From positions 1,649,449 through 1,671,930 of the forward strand of contig BFEA01000010.1 of assembly GCA_003427395.1 (NCBI GenBank): a stretch of 22,482 bases of DNA, in the 5' to 3' direction. Shown here piece after piece: positions 9,178 to 18,719 of this stretch. The notes under the pieces were generated by a model, which had not been told where the DNA came from, did not search any database, and saw only the letters and a program-made list of their open reading frames with translations. The stretch is from Chara braunii (taxonomy: Eukaryota; Streptophyta; Charophyceae; Charales; Characeae). The first letter of the stretch is position 1. Each line of letters opens with the position of its first letter. A program made the translations under genes and the position numbers.

Positions 9178-10360
9178 GTGTACCAGGTCATTAAAGGGGG
9201 AGATATTTGGACCACAGGAGGAACGGGTGAACTGAAACTCGCCAGGAGGGATGCGGCGAGCCATCATCATGGTCAACGGGCTAGAAATAACATCCGTAGA
9301 AGCCGAACCGGTGGGCGAGATCATCTGGGATCAACACCAGGGGCGCGGNCCGCAGGTCAATTTCATTTTGGAAAACGACGGACATGATAGGGTGAACGCG
9401 ACTACTCGGCTAGGGACGGCTGGGAGAAGGATTAACCGTGACACCGTGATGGAGGAGGTTGCGGGAAGTTCGGAACCCCAGGCAGAGCCTGAGGCCGAGG
9501 AACCGGAAAAAGTCTATGGGAAACCTAGGGAAGAGGAGCGTGCCGACAAAGTTACCGCTGCCAAGAAGAAGTTTAGGTACTAAATCCCGATCTTATCCTT
9601 GTCGGAGATCGACGACACCATTAGCAAGTTACTAGAAACCATGGTGTCGGTGTCTTTTCAGACTGTGCTGCAGGCTAGCCCTAGGTTGCTCAAAGGGCTT
9701 AGAGAACTGTTGACCCGACGGCGAGTAGAAATAGGCGACAACCCCGAATTACCAGAAGGGGAGAAGGAGGAGGAAATTCCGCAAGAAGTGGCTAACCTTC
9801 AGAGGAGTCGCGGGGATTTGGAGGATCTCGAGAAAGCTTTTGCGGATATTCGTTTGAGTTTGCCTGACCGAGAGGGCGGCGAGGTCATGAGGTTACCACC
9901 GGGGAGAAAGCTTAGCTTTCATGCGCTGCCCGTAGGGAAGCTGAAAATCCAGATCCGGACGCATCATACCGACGCGTTAGTAAACGGGGGAGCAGAAATC
10001 ACTCTCATAAGAAGAGATTTCGCAACGATCACGGGGTGTACGATAAACAAGGAAGTAACAGGGAGCATCCGGGGAGCTGGCGGGGAAATCCCGTTCGCTA
10101 GGTACGTCACGAAGTGTGCTGTGAAGGCAGGGGTCAGGGAATCAATCTGGTCGTTTCAGCGGATGACCGTAATGGAGGAAATGGACCACGACATAATCCT
10201 CGGGAGACCGTGGTGCGAGAACGTAGAGATGATAGGCATGCACTTGCACGATGGCTCATACATGGTAGACATAGAGGACCCTGTGACCGGCCGGGGAGAG
10301 CTCCACCGNCTCCTTGGAACGGGAGGAGACCCCCCGAAGGGGAAATTGGCAACATGGTAG
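9178..10360 (+). pseudogene. gag-pol junction and retropepsin-like protease
   Basis: After the A-run the polyprotein continues briefly in another frame (9178 to about 9249), then returns to the gag frame from 9251. An in-frame TAA at 9581 separates KKFRY from IPILS; the flanks read as one sequence, and a former CAA is the simplest explanation. Downstream, ETMVSVSFQTVLQASPRLLKG is a conserved linker before the protease. The protease starts near 9940; its active-site strand reads ALVNGGAEITLI at about 9974-10009, where retropepsins have A-L-V-D-(S/T)-G-A. The catalytic Asp is Asn here, so the enzyme should be inactive. The C-terminal half keeps the typical DHDIILGRPW. The frame ends at TAG 10358. 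Retropepsin normally cleaves the gag-pol polyprotein during particle maturation. Confidence 0.85.
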
Positions 10361-10840
10361 CCGTCGTTCGAGGATAGCACGCGGAAAGGGGCTTTCGCAC
10401 GGATGGAGGGTATGAGAGAAAGGGTAGAAATCATGATTGAGAAAACATTCAATAAGAAGGAGTGGATCAAGAAGGGCCTGCCCCAGAAGAAGAGGAGGCA
10501 GGAGGACGAAGTCCTAGGTGTTATGGTAGCGGAAAAAGAGTCAGAGGTCGAACTTGGTGCTAGCCTGCCCAAACGGAAAGAAGTACGAATAGATGTGCCG
10601 GAAATCGCACTNGAGATCCCCNATCTATTGCANCTCATCAAGGCCNTCAGATACCANAAGGTAGGAGTGGATTCNGCAGCCTTGGCCAAGTTCGAAAGAG
10701 AGGTGCAAAAGGGATATNGCNTGAATNGAAGACTAGTTAGTATTCAACCACGAGTCGTAGAGGCGACGGGGGCAATTCCGACTGTTCATTTTTTAGGAGA
10801 AAGATCCCGGAAGGAAGTGTTCGAAAGTACAAGCCGGTAG
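10361..10840 (+). pseudogene. Protease-to-RT linker of the polyprotein
   Basis: This frame is in phase with the protease and separated from it only by TAG 10358-10360, with open sequence on both sides. It encodes a charged, Lys/Glu-rich segment with Met-rich helices (MEGMRERVEIMIEKTF) and several Ns between 10612 and 10726. It ends at TAG 10838, but coding sense passes into another frame near 10810, where RKYKPVGKKAKPV begins. No enzymatic domain is visible; it matches the variable linker seen between protease and RT in gypsy polyproteins. Confidence 0.7.
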
Positions 10841-11739
10841 GGAAGAAAGCAAAACCGGTCTCGATCCTGCTAGAGACGTCAAAGGAAGAGGCAATGGAGA
10901 AGGAGGAAGAGGTCCTTCAAGTGATTCGAGAAAGAAGGGCGACGGAGGGACATAGGATACCAGATGAGGTAGCGGACACAATGAAGATAGGGATAAACGG
11001 GTTCTTAACGGAAGGAGAAACCCGCCTGATCAAAAGGACTTGCGAGGAGTTTCACCTGGCATTTGCCTTTAGTGATCACCAGAAGGGGCAACTGGATGCG
11101 AAATTGATACCGCTAGTCAGAATCCACACGGTAGAACGTTAGTGCTGGAATGACAAGGGGCCATCCTATGAATTTGGGATAGCAGGAGAAGTAACAACCC
11201 TCCTCCGAGCGAAGATGGACTCCTTCGTTGCAGAGCCTAAGGCATCGCCATACGCAAATCGGTGGTTTGTCTTTCAGAAGCCTAACAAGACACTAAGGTG
11301 GATTCAGGACCTGCAAAATTTGAATGCGGTAACCATCCGGGATGCTGGCTCGCTACCTCAGGCTGACTTATTAGCAAAATCGCACGCCGGTCGGAGCATT
11401 TACTCCCTGATAGATCTGTACTCAGGGTACGACCAGCTTCCATTGGATGTTCGGGACAGGCCATACACTGCCATGCACACCCCCGTAGGCCAGCTACAGA
11501 TGCAAGTGACACCTATGGGATTCACAAACGTGGTGGCCGAAGCGCAACGCAGGATGCTCGCCGTGGCCGGGGACATGTTCCCAGAAAAATGTGAGCCTTA
11601 CATCGATGACAGTCCGATCAAAGGTGCGCAGGAGAAGGACGAGACAGAAATCCAACCGGGAATCCAAAAGTTTGTGTGGGCCCACTTGCAGGACATCAAG
11701 GAATTACTCCGCCGGTTCCTAGTAATATATTATGGCTAG
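10819..11739 (+). pseudogene. pol: Reverse transcriptase domain
   Basis: The RT reading frame starts within RKYKPVGKKAKPV and runs to TAG 11737, with one in-frame TAG at 11140 between HTVER and CWNDKG. RT motifs appear in order: ANRWFVFQKPNKTLRWIQDL (fingers), SLIDLYSGYDQ with the first catalytic Asp near 11413, then the YIDD box at 11599-11610 carrying the other two catalytic aspartates. All three Asp are present. The enzyme copies element RNA into cDNA. Coding sense leaves this frame at about 11730, where RRFLVIYY passes into ASGPKS of the next frame by a one-base change. The stop and frameshift mark a non-functional copy although the active site survives. Confidence 0.93.
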
Positions 11740-12757
11740 TGGACCAAAGAGTATCCTAGCGGTACCGGAGGTAACTATACTAGGATTTCGTTGCGGGGCT
11801 TACGGCAGGAAGCCGGATCCGGCAAAGACCGACAAGATATCACAGTGGCCGACACCACTACGCACGACGACGGAGGTAAGGGCATTCCTAGACGTAGTCG
11901 GCTTTTGGAGGATCTTCATTAAATACTTTGCCAAGATTGCTGAGCCTATCCGGGCTATGATAAGGGAAGAAGGAACCATGGATTGGACGGAGGAGCGAGA
12001 AGGAGTTGTCCAAAGGCTCAAGGACATATTGACATCTGAGACAGTCGCCCTGTCCGCGCCTGGTTTTAATGACGAAGTGGGACGACCCTTCATCCTAGAG
12101 ACGGATGGAGGACCTTTGGTCATAGGAGGTGTGTTGATTCAAAAGGATGAGGGAGGAAAAGAGAGGCCGATTAGGTTCGAAAGTAGAACCCTGAACTCCG
12201 CAGAACGGCGGTACTCGCAATTCAAGAAGGAAGTCCTAGCCATCCTGCATTGCCTTAAGACCTTCCAGGCCTACCTATTTGGGAGGCGGTTCATCTTAAG
12301 GATCGATCCGACGAATGTCGCAGGGGCTCTAAAGAATTACAGGCCTATAGATCCGACGATAGGGAGGTGGGTAGGATTCATCTGGCAGTTCGATTACAAG
12401 ATCGAACGGATTGCTGGAATCCGCGACAAGGCATATGGGCTGAGTCGGGTTTGCATCACTCTCGAAGGGATGGAGGATGCAGAACCCATAGACGTCTTCC
12501 TCGAATACGAAGGAGGAACTCTTGCGGTGGACAACGAGATGATGAGCGGAGAATGCAAATCGGGAGAACTATTGATCCAGACTTTGGAGAAAGGGGCACC
12601 TGCCGTAGTAGCAGAACTTAGAGAAGGACCAGTTACCACTCGAGGACGCAGAGAAGAAAATGACTCATCGGGAGCGATAGTAGGACCGAAAAAGGAACTA
12701 ATGGCAATGGCGGTCGAAGGAGGTCGGGAAGCAGTGATGAGCTTAGTGGAATCTTGA
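11732..12757 (+). pseudogene. pol: RT thumb/connection and RNase H domain
   Basis: This continues RT in a new frame. The first part (to about 12040) holds VTILGFRCGAYGRKPDPAK and FLDVVGFWRIFIKYFAKIAE, the usual segment between RT palm and RNase H. RNase H follows, with FILETDGGPLVIGGVLIQ (first catalytic Asp at 12104), YSQFKKEVLAILHCLKTF (catalytic Glu near 12227) and FILRIDPTNVAGALKNY (catalytic Asp near 12305). Active-site residues look intact. RNase H removes the RNA strand during cDNA synthesis. The apparent start ATG at 11732 is accidental; this is internal polyprotein. The frame stops at TGA 12755, but the same frame continues directly into the integrase part. Confidence 0.92.
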
Positions 12758-14158
12758 AAAAGGAAAGGGTTGCAATGGGTGGTAAATCAGATGCAAGAAG
12801 GAAAGGATGGGGGCAAGGAAGAAGTAAAGTTTTTCTATGTCCAATCCTACGAAGGGCTCTTTCGGGAGATCGGATTGTTTTTGGTAGGAAACAAACAACC
12901 TACGGAAGTCAGTATTAAGGCAAGAGAAGAAGCCGAAAGATACGTCCAAAGGGGCGGGCATTTGTTCCGAAGGGAGGAAGGCGCTATGCCTAGAAGGGTT
13001 GTGTGCGGAAGATCTAGGCAAGTAGACGTTATCCATGCAATGCACGACGGGTTAGCTGAAGGTCATCTGTCGTCCAAAGGAACACTTGCAAAGATAACGC
13101 CGCTCTATTATTGGTCAGGCATGGCAGGTATGGTCGCCATATACTGCCAGACTTGCCTAATTTGCCAAGAACGAAGCTCGGTACGAGTCTTCGAGCCGCT
13201 TAGACCAACGCGGGTGCTAGGGTCGGGACATCTGGTCCACCTCGACCTTGCGGTCATGCCTATATCAACAGATGGGTACACGTATATCCTAGATGCGCGA
13301 GATAACCTTAGTGGGCTCGTGGAGGCATCCGCCCTCAAGAAAAAGACAGGGAGGAGTGTGGTGGACTGGATAGAAGACTTCTACTTAAGGCATCTATTCG
13401 TCAGGAGGTTTATAGCAGACAATGAGACAGAATTTGTAAACCAAAAAGTATTGGGGATGCTTAAGAGACTCTGTGTTCCGATCAAGCTCATCGAGTCGTA
13501 TCACCCTGAGGCCAATGCACCTGTGGAAAGGGGGCACCGAACCTTGAAGAACAGGATTGCAAAGCTCGCAGCAGACCATCTGGGGAACTGACCTAGGTAT
13601 CTTAAGCAGGCTGTCTTTGCAGAGAATATGACTCATAAAAGGACAACAGGATGTATCCCGGCAGAGCTTTGGTACGGAAGAGAGATCGACTTTCCTGTGG
13701 AAGCCTTGGTACCTACTTGGAATAGGTTAGATGATGATCCGCAAATGACCACTGAAGATTTAATCGAGGCAAAATGTCAACGAATCCTTAAGAATGAGGA
13801 GGTCGTGGAAGACATCGCCAGCCGGGTGCCGGACAGTAGAATGAGGGACAAAGCAAGGTGGGACCATGTTAAGAATGTCAGAAAGGAGCCACTTCAGGTG
13901 GGGCAGATGGTATTGCTAAGGAACTTGGCACTAGAAAGTACTTGGTCGGGACAGTTGGGAAGGAGGTTCAAAGGCCCCTACCGGGTCGCGAAGCGGGTGG
14001 GACTGAACACCTTCGAACTGGAAGATTTTGATGGAACTGGATTAGAAGGGCCCTTCCAGGGGCAACGACTGGTCANGTTTCTAAGTCGGGACCCAGAGGA
14101 ACAATGGCTTCAGGAGGCCGAAGATAAGGAAACAGAGGAGCCACAAGTTAAAGACTAA
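12758..14158 (+). pseudogene. Integrase (zinc domain, DDE core, C-terminal domain)
   Basis: This is the same frame as RNase H, after TGA 12755. The zinc-binding domain shows His residues in VIHAMHDGLAEGH (from about 13030) and the Cys pair of QTCLICQ near 13152-13165. The catalytic core has Asp in VHLDLAVMP (13244), Asp in FIADNETEFVN (13418) and Glu in APVERGHRTLKN (13526), a complete D,D,E set, though the usual D-N-G reads D-N-E. An in-frame TGA at 13589 splits HLGN from PRYLKQAV, most simply a former Trp codon. The C-terminal part has LQVGQMVLLRN and RRFKGPYRVAKRV, the SH3-like tail of gypsy integrases. No chromodomain is evident before TAA 14156. Integrase joins element cDNA to host DNA. 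Confidence 0.93.
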
Positions 14159-14526
14159 CCACAGCCTTGCCCACACTATGGTTTGTCTCTGACCATGTTC
14201 GTGGGACTGTCATTTTTTTTGGGACTGGTGCTTTGGCTTGGACTAACTGAGGTTGAAAGGTAGCATGACTTGGGGGTTTGCAATATCTAGCTTGTGTGAC
14301 AACGGGAAGGGATGTTTGGGGCATTGTACCATAGTTTTTGACGGGAAAAATATGGGGTCATCACAAACGATGCATTCGCATCTATAAAAAGGGCGTGATG
14401 CGAGGGATATTGGGTGCATTTTGGGAATGTCTACCGGCCTAAGGGGGGGGAGGCGTAACTGTATGAGGGACATTGCGGGTGTTGTTTTGTTATACGGGCT
14501 TAGGAGTAAAACGAGAAAAGACAAAA
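14159..14526. other. Spacer between integrase and ORF3
   Basis: About 370 bp, T-rich just after pol, containing a strong TATA box at 14383. No open frame of interest and no LTR boundary was recognised, although a G-run (GGGGGGGAGG, near 14443) occurs. Confidence 0.5.
14383..14390 (+). promoter_or_regulatory. TATA box upstream of ORF3
   Basis: TATAAAAA followed by GGGCG is a near-consensus plant TATA box, 137-144 bp upstream of the ORF3 ATG at 14527. In LTR elements the TATA box is normally in the LTR, so this one between integrase and ORF3 would be either an internal promoter for ORF3 or a relic of another insertion. Confidence 0.5.
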
Positions 14527-15441
14527 ATGAAATTCGGCAACGAGAACGACAGCGGGGCAATCAACAGGCCGACCGGAGGGGAAGAAGCTGGACCAAGCCA
14601 AGGGAGGAGGAGAGCAAAGAGAAAATTGTACTTTGGGCTCATGGGCGGGCCAGTGGTAGGCAGGGGTGGAAGGAAATGTTTGTGTAGGAAACCCTCACCC
14701 CTCCGCAAGGGAGAAGGTATAGAAATATCATCTGACAGTGAGGGCGAAAAGGGAAGGGCAAATGTGGAAGAAGGAGGCAACACAGAAATGGGAGATAAGG
14801 CTCAGGTCTCTAACGAGGAAGGGGCCAATAGGGGCGAACGACGTGAGACTTGGCATGGGGAAAGCGAGGGGGGACAAGGTATACGTGACAAACGTGAGGA
14901 GGACGAGGAGAAAAGGTAGAGTCCGCTTGAAGGACGAAGCGGTCACGACAGTTGCGAGGGGTATGGGACGGGGACGAAGATCCCCTTTACCTATGATCCT
15001 AAGAACCTTGCTGGTGGGTATAGCCCCATACAGACTGAGGACGAGGGGGTGGAGGAGCAGGATGTGCGAGAAGTCATAGAAATCAGCAGCGGGGATGAGA
15101 GGGATGAGATCTCAAGACCTAGGGAACAGGGGCGGCCTCCGATGCACCAGCCGGGCGATAGGGCTTTCAGATGGGAGGACGAGTTCGGGCCAACGCCCAG
15201 TCATTGGTTTCAGCAATGGACCAATGTAATCAGGCACGAATGGATTATCAAGACTCGGGCACTCGCAAGGGCAGGGGTGGAAGCCACACCACTGGATTTT
15301 TTCAACGAGGCTGAGTTGCATAAAATTATAAGGATGAAAAGAGTGATCGAGACCTACGGCCTGGGGGTTAGAAAGCCTGCCGAGCAACGGGGTGGACAAG
15401 GAACTAGGCGAGACGAGGTGCAAGGCAGTAATAAGAACTAG
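14527..15441 (+). pseudogene. ORF3 downstream of pol, unknown protein with SIM-like motifs
   Basis: The frame runs 304 codons from the ATG at 14527 (Met-Lys-Phe-Gly) to TAG 15439, interrupted only by TAG 14917. The flanks read on in the same frame, so one substitution separates it from an open frame. It is also open upstream to 14473. The N-terminal 130 residues are hydrophilic, rich in Gly, Glu, Lys and Arg, with a basic patch RRRAKRKL. Two segments resemble SUMO-interacting motifs next to acidic/Ser residues: IEISSDSE (residues 65-72) and VIEISSGDE (183-191). The last 90 residues look folded, with aromatic and helical sequence (FRWEDEFGPTPSHWFQQW, then FFNEAELHKIIRMKRVIE). I recognise no known domain. 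Its position suggests an accessory ORF of the retroelement. Nuclear targeting through SUMO would be inference only. Confidence 0.6.
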
Positions 15442-16010
15442 GTGTTGACTTAACATTGAAAATGATCGCTGCTTTCTGTCTGCAGAGATATGAGAATGAC
15501 GAGAACATGTATAATATGGACAAGCTTGCTAAGGAGGAAGTGAAAAGAGGGTCAGCTAAGGCTGTGTCACGCTAAAGTAGAAGATAGTTATTGAGGCTAC
15601 TTTTTGGATGAGTTACCTTGGGTACCTAAGACAAAAACATGGGATTTGGGATGAGACCAATTGGGAGAGGGCGTATTGTGAATTTTGGATGGAACAAGGA
15701 TTATGCTTTTGAGAGGGGAAAAACCTTGAGTACGGATTGACGAGCAAACCATGGCCTTGAATGATTGGTCGAGTACAAGAGAGGTAAGGTATCCTATGGG
15801 TTAAGGGGCGTGAAGAACACTCCTTCCCTAGGAGCCTAATCCAACTGAGTCATGAATGAGACTGAGAATAGCCGAAACCTGAGAGATCAGGAAGAGTGAA
15901 AATGTAAGGGGCGCCCTTGTCATTTGTTATTGGTGAACGGTCGGGTGGGCTAGTGCTGCTTGGGGTCACAAGCCCCAACTCGAGTACTAGACGCTAAGTC
16001 GGATGTACGA
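15442..16010. other. Non-coding DNA after ORF3
   Basis: No supported gene, repeat or RNA. The sequence is purine-rich with frequent stops in all plus frames. Confidence 0.5.
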
Positions 16011-16155
16011 ATGGATGGTACGTTACTGTGAGGAATGGAATGGATGGTACATTACTGTGAGAAATGGAATGGTTGGTACATTACTGTGAGGAATGGAATG
16101 GATGGTACATTACTGTGAGAAATGGAATGGATGGTACATTACTGTGAGAAATGGA
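16011..16155. repeat. Tandem repeat, 5 units of 29 bp
   Basis: Units begin ATGGATGGTAC and continue ATTACTGTGAG, with starts at 16011, 16040, 16069, 16098 and 16127. The period is exactly 29 bp and only a few substitutions occur, so this array is young. Confidence 0.93.
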
Positions 16156-16288
16156 AGAAAGAGAATAGCACACAAAAGATGAGATAACCACCTTCTAACC
16201 TCCAAGACAGAAATGGGATCCGTAACCTCGAGGCCCACCCCCTCGGGCACTAACTGAAAGTTGGTTTGGTTGGCCTATGCGTAAAGAC

Positions 16289-16295
16289 TATATAA
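16289..16295 (+). promoter_or_regulatory. TATA-like element in non-coding DNA
   Basis: TATATAA at the start of an AT-rich stretch (16290-16435), with AATAAAAA-like words about 100 bp downstream (near 16387). It could be an old LTR promoter and polyadenylation region. Weak evidence because no gene follows. Confidence 0.25.
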
Positions 16296-16440
16296 CGCCT
16301 AAGTTTTATGAATGGCAACATGCTTATTAATTTATTCAATTGAAAACAATCATAGAAAGATTCCAGTTTCTAATAGACAATGTTGAATAAAAAGAACTGC
16401 AATAAAAAAAAAAATTTGCAAGAGAGTAAATTGAAGTAGG

Positions 16441-16568
16441 TTGTTCGACTTGAGAATGAAAAGCAATGGCCCTAACCAGGCTGTTCGACTTGAGAATGGA
16501 AAGGAATGGCCCTAACCAGTCTGTTCGATGTGAGAATGGAAAAGAACGACCCTAACCAGGTTGTTCGG
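16441..16568. repeat. Tandem repeat, 3 units of 40 bp plus a partial
   Basis: Unit starts are at 16441, 16481 and 16521, with a partial at 16561. Each begins TTGTTCGA or CTGTTCGA, followed by GAGAATG and GGCCCTAACCAG (GACCCTAACCAG in the third). Confidence 0.9.
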
Positions 16569-16594
16569 GAATGACCCCTCACAAGGGTCATTCC
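16568..16594. repeat. Perfect 10-bp inverted repeat with 7-nt loop
   Basis: GGAATGACCC at 16568-16577 and GGGTCATTCC at 16585-16594 can form a hairpin at the 3' edge of the 40-bp array. Confidence 0.85.
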
Positions 16595-16674
16595 TTTTGA
16601 AATAGGCAGTGGGGTCCCTTGCATATTTGATTGAGAAAGGTTGATTGAGGATGAGCTAGAATGAGCAATAAGAG

Positions 16675-16830
16675 ATGNAAAAGGCCGGTGGGTCGGTCAT
16701 TGAAATAGCCAATGGAATGAGAGAGATGGAAAAGGCCNGTGGGTCGGTCNTTGAAATAGCCAATGAGTTGAATGGGGGAAATGGAAAAGGCCGGTGGGTC
16801 GGCCGNTGAAAATTGCCAAGGGGGCAGGGG
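16675..16830. repeat. Tandem repeat, 3 units of 51-55 bp
   Basis: Each unit begins ATGGAAAAGGCCGGTGGGTC and continues with TTGAAATAGCCAATG or a close variant, at about 16675, 16726 and 16781. Single Ns occur within it, as expected where repeat copies were merged in assembly. Confidence 0.85.
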
Positions 16831-18084
16831 AAAGATGTGAATAAAAGAGGCGGGGCCTTAAAGCCAAGAGGGGCAGGGACCGTTGGGACGGTCACAGAGA
16901 TTGGGTGTTGAGGAATGAGAAAATTGAGGATTGAGTGGGCGGAAAGTTAGTCTTGAGAATGACTATTGAGAGAATGACCGTCAGACCGGCCACGGGGATG
17001 GCCTTGTTGATAAGAGGCTGTCAGACCAGCCATGAGAATCAGCCTTGGAAATAGCATTGGATTGAATGATTGAGGATTGAATATTGCATTGCATAGGCTT
17101 GAAATGGACTTGGAAATAGTATTGAAATGAATTTTCTCTTTTTCTTGTCTTTGGCCTCAGCACGAGGGGGATAACGGTGCTCGCAACGCGACCCCAAGAC
17201 CTCTATCCCTGTAAGGGAAAAAGTCTCAGCGTGACCTGTTCCTCTTGTAAGGGGATGAGGGTTAAAGAACCAAGGCACCTACCACTTGGATCGGTGAGGG
17301 AGTTTGGAACTGAACCCGACAAAGAGCTCTAGTCGGGAAGTTTAAGTTGCGCCTCGTGTTGAACGCCTAAACATCAAAGGGTGAGGGAACCAAATGGGCA
17401 AGAGAGCCATTTTCTTTTTTCTAGTCTCTTTTGTTCTCCCCAACCACACACCATGTCGTTGAGGGGCGGCATGACCGCTTGGAATGGACCACGGCGGCTC
17501 GCGTTAAGTTGAGCAGCACTATCGAGAGGGAGGAATCGGGCGTGGTACCTGGTGGAAGCCGCAACCACCACGGGGCGAGTGACACCCCCCTGCCGAAGCA
17601 TTACAACTGCTTCGGGTCTAATTGTGAGGTTTTCGTAACTGCACTCGTGGACTAATTGAGAACCCCAACTCTCTTGAAAGAAAGAGGCCGGATCCAGAAA
17701 ATTACCACTCAGGAGGAACGATTCGCGAGGAAACCCTTGTGGCAAGACGGGGTCCTGGGAGGCTTGGACTGGACCTGCCTTCCAGATGTGAGGAGGTACC
17801 TCAGTAATGGCGCCCGTCTCTTAAGCAGCAAAAGGTCGGATGGAGTAAGGGGATGAAGTGAGTTATCAGCAGGGGGAGGACTCATCACCCTTCCTTTTTG
17901 GGGGTGATGGGCCGGCATCTGCCTACTCGTTTGTGGGTCAAAGGTTGCGTACCTCCGAGTGAGAACCGGTCGTGCGATGGGGAAATCGCATTTTGAGTGG
18001 GGGGAAGGTGTGCTATCTACCAAAGAAAAAGCGTGTAAAAGAGAAGGGTACCATGAGCGTAAGAATGAATGAGTAATTGTGCAT
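16831..18084. other. Non-coding DNA with a G-rich purine tract
   Basis: No supported gene; the 74-codon frame at 17431 shows no domain. A polypurine tract GAGTGGGGGGAA lies at 17997-18008, followed by GGTGTG, and an identical 12-mer recurs at 19437. The inverted repeat CATCACCC/GGGTGATG at 17883-17909 could form a hairpin. Confidence 0.5.
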
Positions 18085-18540
18085 GCTTGAGAAAAGGTCT
18101 GGCAAGATGTCCAGAAGAAAAAAATGGATGATTAAACGACTTTGCGCAGGCTTGAGAAAAAGTCTGGCAAGATGTCCAGAAGAAAAAAATGAATGAGTAA
18201 TTAACGTTGCATGAGTTTGAAAAAAGGCCTGGCAAGATGTCCAGAGGTGAAGAATGGATGAGTAATTGACTTTGCGCAGGCTTGAGATAAGTCCTTGCAA
18301 GATGTCCAGAAGAGAAATGGGTGAGAAATTGACGTTGCATGAGCTTGAGAAAAAGTCGGGCAAGCGACTTGTGTGATTTATTTGGTATAAGCTTGAAAAT
18401 GGGTCGAGTAAGATGTCTGGAAAAGAAAAGACTCGTATGATGGACTATGTATGGATCTGAAAGAAAGACTGGCAGGCTGGGAAACAGATGAGTATTTGAA
18501 AACAGGTCTGACAAGGTGTCTGAAAGAGAGATGCACAAGG
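18085..18540. repeat. Degenerate tandem repeat of about 65 bp
   Basis: Units begin GCTTGAGAAAA and contain TCTGGCAAGATGTCCAGA, with starts at 18085, 18150, 18215, 18280, 18343 and 18391. The first three periods are exactly 65 bp and later ones are shorter and more diverged, fading out by about 18540. Long antisense frames here only reflect the repeat. Confidence 0.9.
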
Positions 18541-18719
18541 GATGAACTGGGCAGCATGCATGAAAAAGTTAAAAATAAGCAAGAAACAAGAAAGGACAAA
18601 GAGTGATATGTATGCAAAATTGGCAGGACCTGAGGAGAGTCGGGCGAAAGGACCCAGGGAAGATGCATGTGAATTTGGCAAGGCCTGAGCGTCGGGGAAC
18701 GGTAAAAGGAAAACATTGA

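Larger units (their letters stand above)
7580..14158 (+). mobile_element. Ty3/gypsy LTR retrotransposon internal region (gag-pro-RT-RNaseH-IN), degenerate
   Basis: The order capsid-like gag with CCHC knuckle, retropepsin-like protease, reverse transcriptase with YIDD, RNase H, then integrase with zinc-binding domain and D,D,E core is the defining order of Ty3/gypsy elements. All parts are on the plus strand. The polyprotein is broken by stops at 9167, about 9233, 9581, 10358, 11140, 12755 and 13589 and by frame changes near 9168, 9249, 10810 and 11730, so this copy cannot make a full polyprotein. The 3' end of the complete element is probably much further on (polypurine tract at 19437). Flanking LTR pairs and target-site duplications were not found. 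Confidence 0.93.

Noticed and set aside
9161-9180. Programmed -1 ribosomal frameshift at TTTAAAAAAAAA after gag
   Set aside because: The heptamer is not in the required phase relative to the gag codons, and a second compensating shift follows at about 9249, so homopolymer indel decay is simpler.
16011-16830. CRISPR-like repeats
   Set aside because: Units are directly contiguous without unique spacers and the DNA is eukaryotic; these are minisatellites.
17431-17856. Small plus-strand frames of 66-74 codons
   Set aside because: No domain, no paralogue, no context supporting expression.
18013-18538. Minus-strand frames up to 173 codons
   Set aside because: They are translations of the 65-bp tandem repeat and show repetitive Phe/Ser/Leu sequence only.
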